Made by a program: the position numbers and the translations under genes. A stretch of 64,000 bases of DNA from Ferribacterium limneticum. Lineage in GTDB: Bacteria > Pseudomonadota > Gammaproteobacteria > Burkholderiales > Rhodocyclaceae. Position 1 is the first letter of the stretch, and the number at the start of each line of letters is the position of its first letter. Below, piece by piece: positions 29,331 through 37,118 of this stretch. The stretch covers positions 3,318,501 to 3,382,500 of the forward strand of contig NZ_CP075191.1 of the NCBI RefSeq assembly GCF_020510625.1, in the 5' to 3' direction. The notes under the pieces were generated by a model. It worked only from the letters and a program-made list of their open reading frames with translations. It searched no databases and was not told where the DNA came from.

Positions 29331-31385
29331 ATGGACTTGCCTCGCCTCAATCCTTTGGCGTTTGCCCTGTTGGTCGCTTTTTCCTCGGCAAACGCTCAGG
29401 AAACCGCCCTTTCCCCGGTTAACGTGACCGCCAAGGGCTACGCAACCACCGATCTGGAAACACCCATTTCGACGACCGCCTTGGACCAGGCGGAAATATC
29501 CCGGCGCGGCGGACAAAATCTGGGTGACGCCCTGCGTGGCAAACCGGGAATTGCTGTCGCCAACGACGGCGCCCAAGGACAGAACCCGGTCATCCGCGGG
29601 CTGAGCAAGGAAAGCATGGTGCTGCTGGTCGACGGCGTGCGCTTCAATTCGGCACAGCCGGCCGGCGCCATTGCATCGTTCATGTCGCTGGGCATGGCCG
29701 AGCGGGTCGAGGTGGTCAAGGGCGGGTCGTCGGTGCTGTACGGAACGGGTGCGCTGGGCGGGGCGATCAATGTGCTGTTGCCGCAGGCCCGTTTCGTCCC
29801 CGGCATCGGCGTCGAAGCCGGCGCTTCCTTCGATTCGGCCAGCAAGGGCCTGCGTGGCACGGCGGTGATGAATGCCAGCAGCGGTGACCATGCGCTGATG
29901 CTCGGCGCCTCGCTGGCCCGCATCGAAGACTACAAATCTCCCGAAGGCACGGTCAGTCGCACCGGCTACGACTCCGACAGCTTCATTGGCCAGTACCGCT
30001 TCCGCATCGATGCCCAGCAGCAATTGCGCGTTTCGGCCCAGCTGCACAAGGATGAGGACGTCTGGTATCCCGGCTCGACGCGATGGATCAACGCAAGCAA
30101 CAAGGCGCTCGGGACCAATGTGGTTCATTCGCCGGAGCAGGAGCGCCGTCTGTACGAACTCGGATACAACCGCAAGGGAACTGGCGAGCAGCCGGTTAAC
30201 ATCGATCTGCGCGTCTACCGTCAGGAAATGGAACGCACGATTTTCAGCTGGGCCAACAATTACAACCGCGACATGGTGGTCAACCGCGTCACCTTCCAGA
30301 CCGATGGCTTCGACGCCAAGGCAGATTGGCTGGTACACCCGCAGCACCTGCTGTCCTTCGGCATCAACGCCTGGGAAATGAGTGGCGATCCGGATCGTTA
30401 CCTGTCGCAAACGCCGCCGTTTACCACGCTGGCATCGAACAACCCGTTCCGGAACGCCAAGATCACCGCCATTGGCGCTTACGTGCAGGATGACATGCGT
30501 TTCGGCAAGCTCAACATTCTGGCCGGCCTGCGCTACGACACCGTCAAATCCACGGCAGAACGCATGGGCAATCGCACGACCGGCCTGGACAACGATGACA
30601 ACGCCTTTTCCGGCAGCCTGGGCGCCATCTACGAGGCGAGCCCGCTGCTCCGCCCGTATGCCAACTATGCCCGAGCCTTCCGCGCTCCCGGCATGCGCGA
30701 GCGTTACGAATCCGGCCTGCGCGGCGATGGCTACGTCTATGCCGGCAGCCCGGAAGTCGAGGCCGAGAAAGCCGACCAGTTCGAGTTGGGCCTGAAAGGC
30801 GCCAACAGCCAGTTCGTCTATCAGGTGGCCGGGTATTACAACCGCATCGAAAATTACCTGACCGGCCAGGTGCTGTCCGGGGCTGCCGCAACGGCGGCCT
30901 GTCCTACTGCTCCGACCAACTGCAAAAAGACGGTCAACCTCGGCAGCGCGACAATCAAGGGCATCGAAGCCAGCGCGCGCTGGCAGTTCGTCAACGGCCA
31001 TTGGCTGACGGCCGGTTACTCGATGCTGCGCGGCACCAACGACGATCTTGACGAACCGCTGTTCCAGATGCCGGCCGACGAGATTTCTCTGGGCTGGCTG
31101 GGCAACGTGCTGCCCGGCGTCAAGGGTGACTTAACGCTTCGCCTGGTCGACCGTCAGGATCGCGTCGCGACGCAATTCACCAGGGGAGCTGAGAACACGA
31201 CGGCGGGCTTCGTCACTGCCGACCTCGGCGCCACCTGGCAGTTCGCAAAAAACCAGAGCCTGCGCTTTGCCGTAAAAAACCTGGCTGACAAGACCTACCA
31301 CGAGCACCTGACCGAAGGCGTTTCCGGTTGGGAAATCAAGTCGCCCGGCCGTTCGTTCCAACTGGCCTGGCGTGGCAGTTTCTAA
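29331..31385 (+). CDS. TonB-dependent outer-membrane receptor (heme/siderophore type)
   Basis: A 684-residue receptor with a short signal peptide (cleavage after SSANA, ~22). The plug domain has VIRGLSKESMVLLVDGVR and VEVVKGGSSVLYGTGALGG, followed by a 22-strand-type barrel ending in Phe. A FRAP motif (AFRAPGMRERYE) as in heme/hemoglobin receptors is present, although the partner NPNL box is degenerate (AGSPEVEAEK). It imports an iron-containing ligand using TonB. Its start has a TGGAG site, and it lies under a Fur box. It leads an operon with a TauT-like ABC transporter and NnrS. Confidence 0.88.
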   Translation: MDLPRLNPLAFALLVAFSSANAQETALSPVNVTAKGYATTDLETPISTTALDQAEISRRGGQNLGDALRGKPGIAVANDGAQGQNPVIRGLSKESMVLLVDGVRFNSAQPAGAIASFMSLGMAERVEVVKGGSSVLYGTGALGGAINVLLPQARFVPGIGVEAGASFDSASKGLRGTAVMNASSGDHALMLGASLARIEDYKSPEGTVSRTGYDSDSFIGQYRFRIDAQQQLRVSAQLHKDEDVWYPGSTRWINASNKALGTNVVHSPEQERRLYELGYNRKGTGEQPVNIDLRVYRQEMERTIFSWANNYNRDMVVNRVTFQTDGFDAKADWLVHPQHLLSFGINAWEMSGDPDRYLSQTPPFTTLASNNPFRNAKITAIGAYVQDDMRFGKLNILAGLRYDTVKSTAERMGNRTTGLDNDDNAFSGSLGAIYEASPLLRPYANYARAFRAPGMRERYESGLRGDGYVYAGSPEVEAEKADQFELGLKGANSQFVYQVAGYYNRIENYLTGQVLSGAAATAACPTAPTNCKKTVNLGSATIKGIEASARWQFVNGHWLTAGYSMLRGTNDDLDEPLFQMPADEISLGWLGNVLPGVKGDLTLRLVDRQDRVATQFTRGAENTTAGFVTADLGATWQFAKNQSLRFAVKNLADKTYHEHLTEGVSGWEIKSPGRSFQLAWRGSF

Positions 31386-31403
31386 CCTGGAGAGCCTGAG
31401 CCT

Positions 31404-32417
31404 GTGATCCCGCCCCTGTTCCTGTTCCGCTTCCTTTCCCTGCTCGCACTGGGCTGGCTGGCGCTGCTGACGCCGGCCCATGCCGACAAACTTCCCAAGC
31501 TGATCCTGGCCGGCCCACCCGCTGCCGTATCGACGCCGCTGATCCACATGATGGAAACAGGGGCGCTCAAGGATGTCGCCGACAGCGTCGAGTTCGTCGT
31601 CTGGAAGGATCCGGATCAGTTGCGGGTGCTGGCGCTGGGCGGCAAGGCGGATTTCGTCGCCATGCCGAGCAATGTCGCGGCCAACCTGTACAACCGGGGC
31701 GTTGGGCTGAAACTGCTCAACGTGTCGACCTGGGGCGTGCTGTGGCTGGTGTCGCGTGACGCCAAGGCGAAAACGCTGGCTGATTTTCGCGGCAAGGAAA
31801 TCGCCATGCCCTTCCGGGCCGACATGCCGGACATCGTCTTCGGCCTGATCGCCGAAAAGCAGGGGCTGGACCCGAAAAAGGACTTCGCCCTGCGCTACGT
31901 CGCTTCGCCGCTCGATGCCATGCAGCTGCTGATTACCCGGCGCGTCGATCACGCCTTGCTCGCCGAACCGGCTGTGTCGATGGCCCTGCGCAAAACCAAG
32001 TCCTTCCCGGTCAGCCTCATCGCGCCGGAACTCCACCGCAGTGTCGACCTGCAACAGGAATGGGGCCGTCTTTACGGGCGCGAGACCCGCATTCCGCAGG
32101 CCGGCATTACGGTCATCGGCAAGGCCGTGGCGGATGAAGCCCTGCAGGCCAAGGTGATGGCCGCCCACGATGCCTCGCTGCATTGGTGCCAGAAGAACGC
32201 CTTGCAGTGCGGCGAGATGGTGGCCAAGCGCATCGACCTGCTGACGCCGCAAGCGGTGGCCGATTCGCTGGCCGTCAGCCAGATGCGGGCGGTCAGCGGC
32301 TGGGCGGCGCGCGGCGAGCTGGAATTCTTCTTCAACCAACTGCTCGCCAAAAACCCGGCGCTGGTCGGCGGCAAGCTGCCCGACGAGCGCTTTTACGGCA
32401 ATCCGGTCCGCCCTTGA
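31404..32417 (+). CDS. ABC transporter substrate-binding protein, NMT1/TauA-like
   Basis: A 337-residue periplasmic binding protein with a signal peptide (to about residue 27, PAHA). The lipid-free bilobal fold carries NMT1/SsuA-type segments: LALGGKADFVAMPSNVAANL and DFRGKEIAMPFR. The family binds small organic anions, sulfonates, nitrate or thiamine precursors, so the ligand is open. GTG 31404 is the start, with TGGAGAG 9 bp upstream. It lies 18 bp after a Fur-controlled TonB receptor, which suggests a ligand related to iron supply. Confidence 0.85.
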   Translation: MIPPLFLFRFLSLLALGWLALLTPAHADKLPKLILAGPPAAVSTPLIHMMETGALKDVADSVEFVVWKDPDQLRVLALGGKADFVAMPSNVAANLYNRGVGLKLLNVSTWGVLWLVSRDAKAKTLADFRGKEIAMPFRADMPDIVFGLIAEKQGLDPKKDFALRYVASPLDAMQLLITRRVDHALLAEPAVSMALRKTKSFPVSLIAPELHRSVDLQQEWGRLYGRETRIPQAGITVIGKAVADEALQAKVMAAHDASLHWCQKNALQCGEMVAKRIDLLTPQAVADSLAVSQMRAVSGWAARGELEFFFNQLLAKNPALVGGKLPDERFYGNPVRP

Positions 32418-33247
32418 AAGCCCCGGCATTTTCCGAGCTGGTGCGCCGTAACCGCGCGCTGGACTGGCTGGCCGCCACCGGGAACTACCTGTGGAGCGGC
32501 TGGGGTTCGCTGGCCAGCCTGTTCATTTTTCTCGCCGTCTGGGAGTTGACCGCACAAAGCCTCGGTTCGCTGATCCTGCCGACGCCGCGCGAAGCCTTCG
32601 CCACCCTCGGCCAGTTGTTGCAGGATGGCTCGGCGCGCGACGACATCCTGATCACCGCCCGCCGCGCCCTGCTCGGCTTCGGTTTGGCGCTGACCCTGGG
32701 CAGCCTGCTCGGGCTGCTCGCCGGCATCTCGATGACCGCCTCGATGATGGCGCGCCCGCTGGTCACCCTGCTCGTCGGCATGCCGCCGATCGCCTGGCTG
32801 ATCCTCGCCCTGCTGTGGTTCGGCGCCGGCGATGGGACGCCTGTGTTTACCGTGTTCATCGCCTGCTTCCCGATCATTTTCGTTGGCGCCATGCAGGGCA
32901 CCCGGACGCTGGACGGCCAGTTGAAGGAAGTTGCCCGCATGTTCCAGTTGCCGCTGTGGATGAAATTCACCGACGTCTACCTGCCGCACATCGTCTCCTA
33001 CCTGTTCCCGGCCTGGATCACGGCGCTCGGCACCTCATGGAAGGTCGTCGTCATGGCCGAACTGCTGTCCACCACCGACGGTATCGGCGCCGCTCTGGCC
33101 GTAACGCGCAGCCATCTCGACACGGCCGCTTCGATGGCCTGGATCGTTGCGTTGGTCGGCAGCCTGCTTGCCGTCGAATACTTGTTGCTCGAACCGATCA
33201 AGCGCCGGGTCGAATCCTGGCGGGAGTTTGCATCATCAAATCCCTGA
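32414..33247 (+). CDS. ABC transporter permease, NitT/TauT type
   Basis: A 277-residue inner-membrane permease with about six helices. The cytoplasmic loop for the ATPase contains EVARMFQLPLWMKFTDVYLPHI, the EAA-type signature. The start is TTG 32414 in a TTGA overlap with the binding-protein stop; a GTG at 32441 is an alternative. It forms the transport channel with the flanking binding protein and ATPase. Confidence 0.88.
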   Translation: MKAPAFSELVRRNRALDWLAATGNYLWSGWGSLASLFIFLAVWELTAQSLGSLILPTPREAFATLGQLLQDGSARDDILITARRALLGFGLALTLGSLLGLLAGISMTASMMARPLVTLLVGMPPIAWLILALLWFGAGDGTPVFTVFIACFPIIFVGAMQGTRTLDGQLKEVARMFQLPLWMKFTDVYLPHIVSYLFPAWITALGTSWKVVVMAELLSTTDGIGAALAVTRSHLDTAASMAWIVALVGSLLAVEYLLLEPIKRRVESWREFASSNP

Positions 33248-33975
33248 GCATTTCGCGGCTGTCCCATCGCTTCGGCTACCAGCGGGTCCTTGAAGACATC
33301 GACCTGAGCGTCGCGGCCGGCGAAGCGGTGGCGCTGGTCGGCCCCTCCGGCTGCGGCAAGACGACGCTGCTCAACCTGGCGGCCGGCCTGCTCGAGCCGT
33401 GGGAGGGTTGCATCGACTGCCACTTCGAGCGACCGGCCATGATGTTCCAGCAACCGCGCCTGCTACCCTGGAAGCGCACCCGCGACAACATCGCCCTCGG
33501 CCTCAAGGCCGCCGGCCAGTCGCGCGCCGCCCGCCACGCTACGGCCAGCGCGCTGGCGCTGAAGATGGGCCTGACCGCCGACGATCTCGACAAATACCCG
33601 AGCGCCTTGTCCGGCGGCATGCAGAGCCGTGCCGCGCTGGCCCGCGCCTTCGCCGTCCAGCCTGACCTGCTGCTGCTGGACGAAGCCTTCTCGGCCCTCG
33701 ACATCGGCCTGAAAAGCGAGTTGTACCAGTTGCTCGCCAGCGAGCGCGTGGCCAGCGGCTGTGCCGTGTTGATGATCACCCACGACCTGATGGAAGCGAT
33801 CCGCCTGGCCGACCGCATCCTGGTCATGGCCGGCAGCCCCGGGCGCATCGTCGCCGAGCACGCCATCGCGACGCCGCTTGCCAAGCGCGACGAGGACTGG
33901 GTCTTCGCCCGCACCGCCGAGTTCATCCGCTGGCCGGACATCCGCGCCGCCTTTGCCTTGCCGGAGCGCGCATGA
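33235..33975 (+). CDS. ABC transporter ATP-binding protein, NitT/TauT type
   Basis: About 246 residues: Walker A GPSGCGKTT, Q-loop MMFQQPRLLPWK, signature LSGGMQSRAALARA, Walker B LLLLDEAFSALD and H-loop MITHDL. No ATG, GTG or TTG exists at the domain start in this frame. The best match is a rare ATC at 33235 (or 33232) placed 8 bp after GGGAG, giving an opening IKSLSISRLSHRFG that fits the family; CTG 33244 is another option. It overlaps the permease 3' end and, by ATGA, the NnrS gene. Confidence 0.85.
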   Translation: MKSLSISRLSHRFGYQRVLEDIDLSVAAGEAVALVGPSGCGKTTLLNLAAGLLEPWEGCIDCHFERPAMMFQQPRLLPWKRTRDNIALGLKAAGQSRAARHATASALALKMGLTADDLDKYPSALSGGMQSRAALARAFAVQPDLLLLDEAFSALDIGLKSELYQLLASERVASGCAVLMITHDLMEAIRLADRILVMAGSPGRIVAEHAIATPLAKRDEDWVFARTAEFIRWPDIRAAFALPERA

Positions 33976-35219
33976 ATTTCATTTTTGGCCGTTTTTTCCG
34001 GTTCACCGCGCCCCGAAGGAAGCACCCTTTGGGTGTGGGAATCTGGATTTGCCCCTTCCGGCCCTTCTTCCTGCTCACCGCCACCCATGGCGCGCTCGCC
34101 ATCGCCTGGTGGGTCGGCCTGCTGGCCGGAATTCTGCCGCTGCCCGAGGTCGCCGGCGGCCCGGTCGTCTGGCACGCCCATGAACTGCTCTTCGGTTTCG
34201 CAACCGCCTCCATCGCCGGCTTCCTGCTCACCGCCGTGCCGGAATTCACCGGCACCGCGCCGATTCCGCGCCGTCGCCTGAAACTGTTGGTCGCCATCTG
34301 GCTGGCCGGGCGCATCGCCTTCGCGCAGTCCGGCACGCTCGGCGTTCTCCCCGCTGCCACCTTCGATCTCGGCCTGCTGGCGCTACTGCTGGCCGCCGTT
34401 GCCAAACCGCTCTGGCAACAACCAAGCCGGCGCCACCTTGCCTTTTTCCACACCCTGCTCGCTCTCGGCATCGTTCATGCCGGCTTCTACCTCGCCCTGC
34501 ATCGCGGCGGCGATGCAATGCCCTGGCTGCGGCTGAGCATCGGCCTGCTGATGATCCTCATCGTCGTCGCCCTGTCGCGCATCTCGATGCGCCTGGTCAA
34601 TGACGTGCTCGAAACCCAGGGCGGCTTCGCCGCGCCTTACATGGCCCGGCCACCGAGGCGCAATCTGGCCATCGTCGCCATTGCCGCCTACAGCCTCGGC
34701 GCACTCCTGATCCCCGGCAACGCCGTCACCGGCTGGCTCGCCCTGGCCGCGGCCGCCGCTATCTTCAACCTGCTCAACGACTGGCACGTCGGCCGGGCGC
34801 TGGGCCAGCGCTGGGTACTCATTCCCTACCTGGTCTATTGGTGCATGGCGCTCGGCTACGCCACCATCGGCTGGGGCCAGCTCGCCGACAGCCCGTTGAC
34901 CAGCGCCGGCGAACACCTGCTGCTGGTCGGCGCCCTCGGCCTGTCGGTGCTTATCGTCATGGCCGTCGCCGGCCGCATGCACAGCGGCTGGGGCCTCGAT
35001 CACCGGCGCTGGCTACCGTTCACCGCCAGCCTGCTGGTGGCCGCTGCGCTGCTTCGCGCCGCCGCTGGCTGGCCGGCAACAGCCGCTTTTCTCACGCCCC
35101 TGCTGCATACAGCCGCCCTGCTCTGGCTACTGGCCTGGAGCGTCTATCTCTTCTTCTCCTGGCAGAATCTTGCCGGGCCACGGCCGGACGGCGGACAAGG
35201 CTGCGACGAGCCGAGCTGA
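33972..35219 (+). CDS. NnrS family protein
   Basis: A 415-residue membrane protein with about twelve helices. NnrS proteins bind heme and copper and are linked to nitric-oxide stress and denitrification, usually under NO regulators. Conserved His of the family are visible in VVWHAHELLFGFATASIAGFL and HAGFYLALH. Here it is the last gene of a Fur-box operon, joined by ATGA to an ABC ATPase, which is an unusual context. Function in this unit is not clear. Confidence 0.88.
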   Translation: MNFIFGRFFRFTAPRRKHPLGVGIWICPFRPFFLLTATHGALAIAWWVGLLAGILPLPEVAGGPVVWHAHELLFGFATASIAGFLLTAVPEFTGTAPIPRRRLKLLVAIWLAGRIAFAQSGTLGVLPAATFDLGLLALLLAAVAKPLWQQPSRRHLAFFHTLLALGIVHAGFYLALHRGGDAMPWLRLSIGLLMILIVVALSRISMRLVNDVLETQGGFAAPYMARPPRRNLAIVAIAAYSLGALLIPGNAVTGWLALAAAAAIFNLLNDWHVGRALGQRWVLIPYLVYWCMALGYATIGWGQLADSPLTSAGEHLLLVGALGLSVLIVMAVAGRMHSGWGLDHRRWLPFTASLLVAAALLRAAAGWPATAAFLTPLLHTAALLWLLAWSVYLFFSWQNLAGPRPDGGQGCDEPS

Positions 35220-35328
35220 CCAGCAGGAGATGCAGCAGCTTGTTGGAGCCATTCAACTCCCCGACTATTGCAAGAAAAAAGGTGCGGGCCAGTCGGTTCG
35301 GATAACCAAAAAACAGCGGAAGTTCACA

Positions 35329-36981
35329 TCAACGCCTGTCACTCGACCCATCACCGGCCGTCCCGCCAGCATCATCGTTTGCAGTACCAATCAGCGCCAG
35401 CAATCCTCCGGCGAGACTGACGCGCCAATGTTCGTAGCCATGGGCCGCGGCGTATTCCCGGTGGCTCACGGCGTAGCCTTTGGCTTGCAGTACGTCGCGC
35501 AGATGCCGCGTGGTGTCGCGGATTCCCGCCTGGCCGTCGCGGCCGAATTCGAACAGGCCAGCTTCCAGATGCAGACGCAGGGGCTGGCGTGGCGCCGTGG
35601 CGAAACGCTGCGTGAGCCATTCAGCGGGGCGTGAATACGTGTCGGAATCTTCCCAGCCCGGCGCCCACCAGAAGGAGCCAGACTGGCTATATACGTTGCC
35701 GAACAGTTCCGGATGGGAAAAGCCGGCCCAGGCGGCGGCCAATCCGCCGTAGCTGGCCCCGGTGACGACGGTGCGTTCGGCCGGTGCATGGATGCCCTGC
35801 GCCTTGGCCCAGGGCATCAGCTCCTCGGCGAGGAAGCAGGCGAAGTCTTCGTTGGGCGGCAGCTCCTTGCTGCGCGTCTCGTTGCTCGGGTTGGCGATGA
35901 AAACTGCCGCCGTGGACGGCAGGCGCCCCTCGGCGATCAGGTTGTCAAGAAGGATCGGGGTGGGCACTTCCCGCGTATAGCTCTCGCCGTCGAAGAGCAC
36001 GATCAGGGCGTTACCCGCCGCGCCCGGACGCCAGCCGGCGGGACGGTAGAGGTGGATGTCACGGGTGTTGCCGAGGATGCGGCTTGCCAGGCGCCGGGCT
36101 TCCAGCGTGCCGGCGCTTACACCGGGGCGCGGCGCATTCCATTCCGCGCCCGGGGCGGCGGGCAGTTCCAAGAGGGAATAGCCGTCGTAACGGTCCAGCG
36201 GCTTGTCCGGAACGCTCTTGGGATTGAACGGATCGCGCTGGGCGGTGGCAAGGATGGCGCGGCGGCGGACATGGGATGGGGCATCCAGCTCCGGCATGTC
36301 CGGCGCCAGACGGTAGGCCAATAGCGTGCTGTCCGGCAAACGGTAGCTGCGGTACCAGATGTCGGTGCCGGCGAGATGGCGCAATTCGTCATGATCCGCC
36401 GAGGGGCCGCCGAACAGGCGCACGCTGCGCTCGGTGCCGCGCCAGAGAAAGGTCACGAGGCGCTCGCGCCCAGTGAGCGCGGGCATCACGCCCGTGCTTT
36501 CGATCAGCGGTGCGCCAACACGCTCGATCTCACGCCAGAACACTTCCGTGTCGCCGCTTTCCTGCAGCAGGGCGCGCAGGCGCGGACTCTCCGGTATATC
36601 GGCGGGGCGTGCCTGCCCGGCAAGGGATACCCGCTGCAGTATCTCCAGGCGGTAGTCGCCCGCCGCCGGTGCGCGCACGTCGAGGCGGTAGGGGCCTGCT
36701 TTGCCGGCGACGAACATGAATTCCTCGACATCGCGCCGGCCCTTGGCCAGCACCCGCACTCGCTGGCCCTGCCGGTCCACCAGCACGAGACGCATGCCGG
36801 GGCCGGTGAGGCGACCTTGCACGTAGTCGCCCGCTTCGGTGTCGATCGTGTGTTGGTGACTGCTCTTCGCGTCGAGCTGGCCGGTGAAGCTTGCCAACGG
36901 CTCGGCCGCCAGGTTCGCCGTAGCCACCCCCAGCACAAGGGCTGCCATGACACGAAGAATGTGGAGCAAGGGAGTATTCAT
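35329..36981 (-). CDS. enterochelin esterase-like alpha/beta hydrolase
   Basis: A 550-residue secreted hydrolase. It has a signal peptide (about 1-25), an N-terminal beta domain (~28-130), a Fes-like N-domain, and a C-terminal esterase-D fold with nucleophile TGASYGGLAAAW and catalytic His in AAHGYEHW. Such enzymes hydrolyse trilactone siderophores to release iron; the signal peptide suggests a periplasmic IroE-like role. ATG 36981 is chosen; the frame extends to 37044 but has no better start. It is divergent from a siderophore receptor and shares its Fur box. Confidence 0.85.
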   Translation of the reverse strand: MNTPLLHILRVMAALVLGVATANLAAEPLASFTGQLDAKSSHQHTIDTEAGDYVQGRLTGPGMRLVLVDRQGQRVRVLAKGRRDVEEFMFVAGKAGPYRLDVRAPAAGDYRLEILQRVSLAGQARPADIPESPRLRALLQESGDTEVFWREIERVGAPLIESTGVMPALTGRERLVTFLWRGTERSVRLFGGPSADHDELRHLAGTDIWYRSYRLPDSTLLAYRLAPDMPELDAPSHVRRRAILATAQRDPFNPKSVPDKPLDRYDGYSLLELPAAPGAEWNAPRPGVSAGTLEARRLASRILGNTRDIHLYRPAGWRPGAAGNALIVLFDGESYTREVPTPILLDNLIAEGRLPSTAAVFIANPSNETRSKELPPNEDFACFLAEELMPWAKAQGIHAPAERTVVTGASYGGLAAAWAGFSHPELFGNVYSQSGSFWWAPGWEDSDTYSRPAEWLTQRFATAPRQPLRLHLEAGLFEFGRDGQAGIRDTTRHLRDVLQAKGYAVSHREYAAAHGYEHWRVSLAGGLLALIGTANDDAGGTAGDGSSDRR

Positions 36982-37026
36982 GCGCTTTTTCCAGTTAGCC
37001 AGGCAATTGCCCAAGCCGCTATTAAC

Positions 37027-37050
37027 AATGAGAACAATTCTCATTATAAT
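37027..37050. promoter_or_regulatory. Fur box shared by the esterase and siderophore receptor
   Basis: AATGAGAACAATTCTCATT (37027-37045) is a perfect palindrome around CAA. It overlaps a TATAAT at 37045-37050 for the plus-strand receptor and lies 45 bp from the divergent esterase start. Confidence 0.85.
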
Positions 37051-37074
37051 TGCAAACGAGTGTAAAACTAACCC

Positions 37075-37098
37075 GCAAGCCAGCAGTCGCCAGCCAGC
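37075..37098 (+). repeat. paired leader element (GCAAGCCAGC / GCCAGCCAGC)
   Basis: Two related 10-mers start at 37075 and 37089, again with a 14-bp period, between the -10 and the TTGGAGA site of the receptor gene. Confidence 0.7.
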
Positions 37099-37118
37099 AT
37101 TTACTTATTGGAGAAATC

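Noticed and set aside
35170..35634. 154-residue frame at the end of the NnrS gene
   Set aside because: Runs into the antisense of the esterase gene and has no domain.
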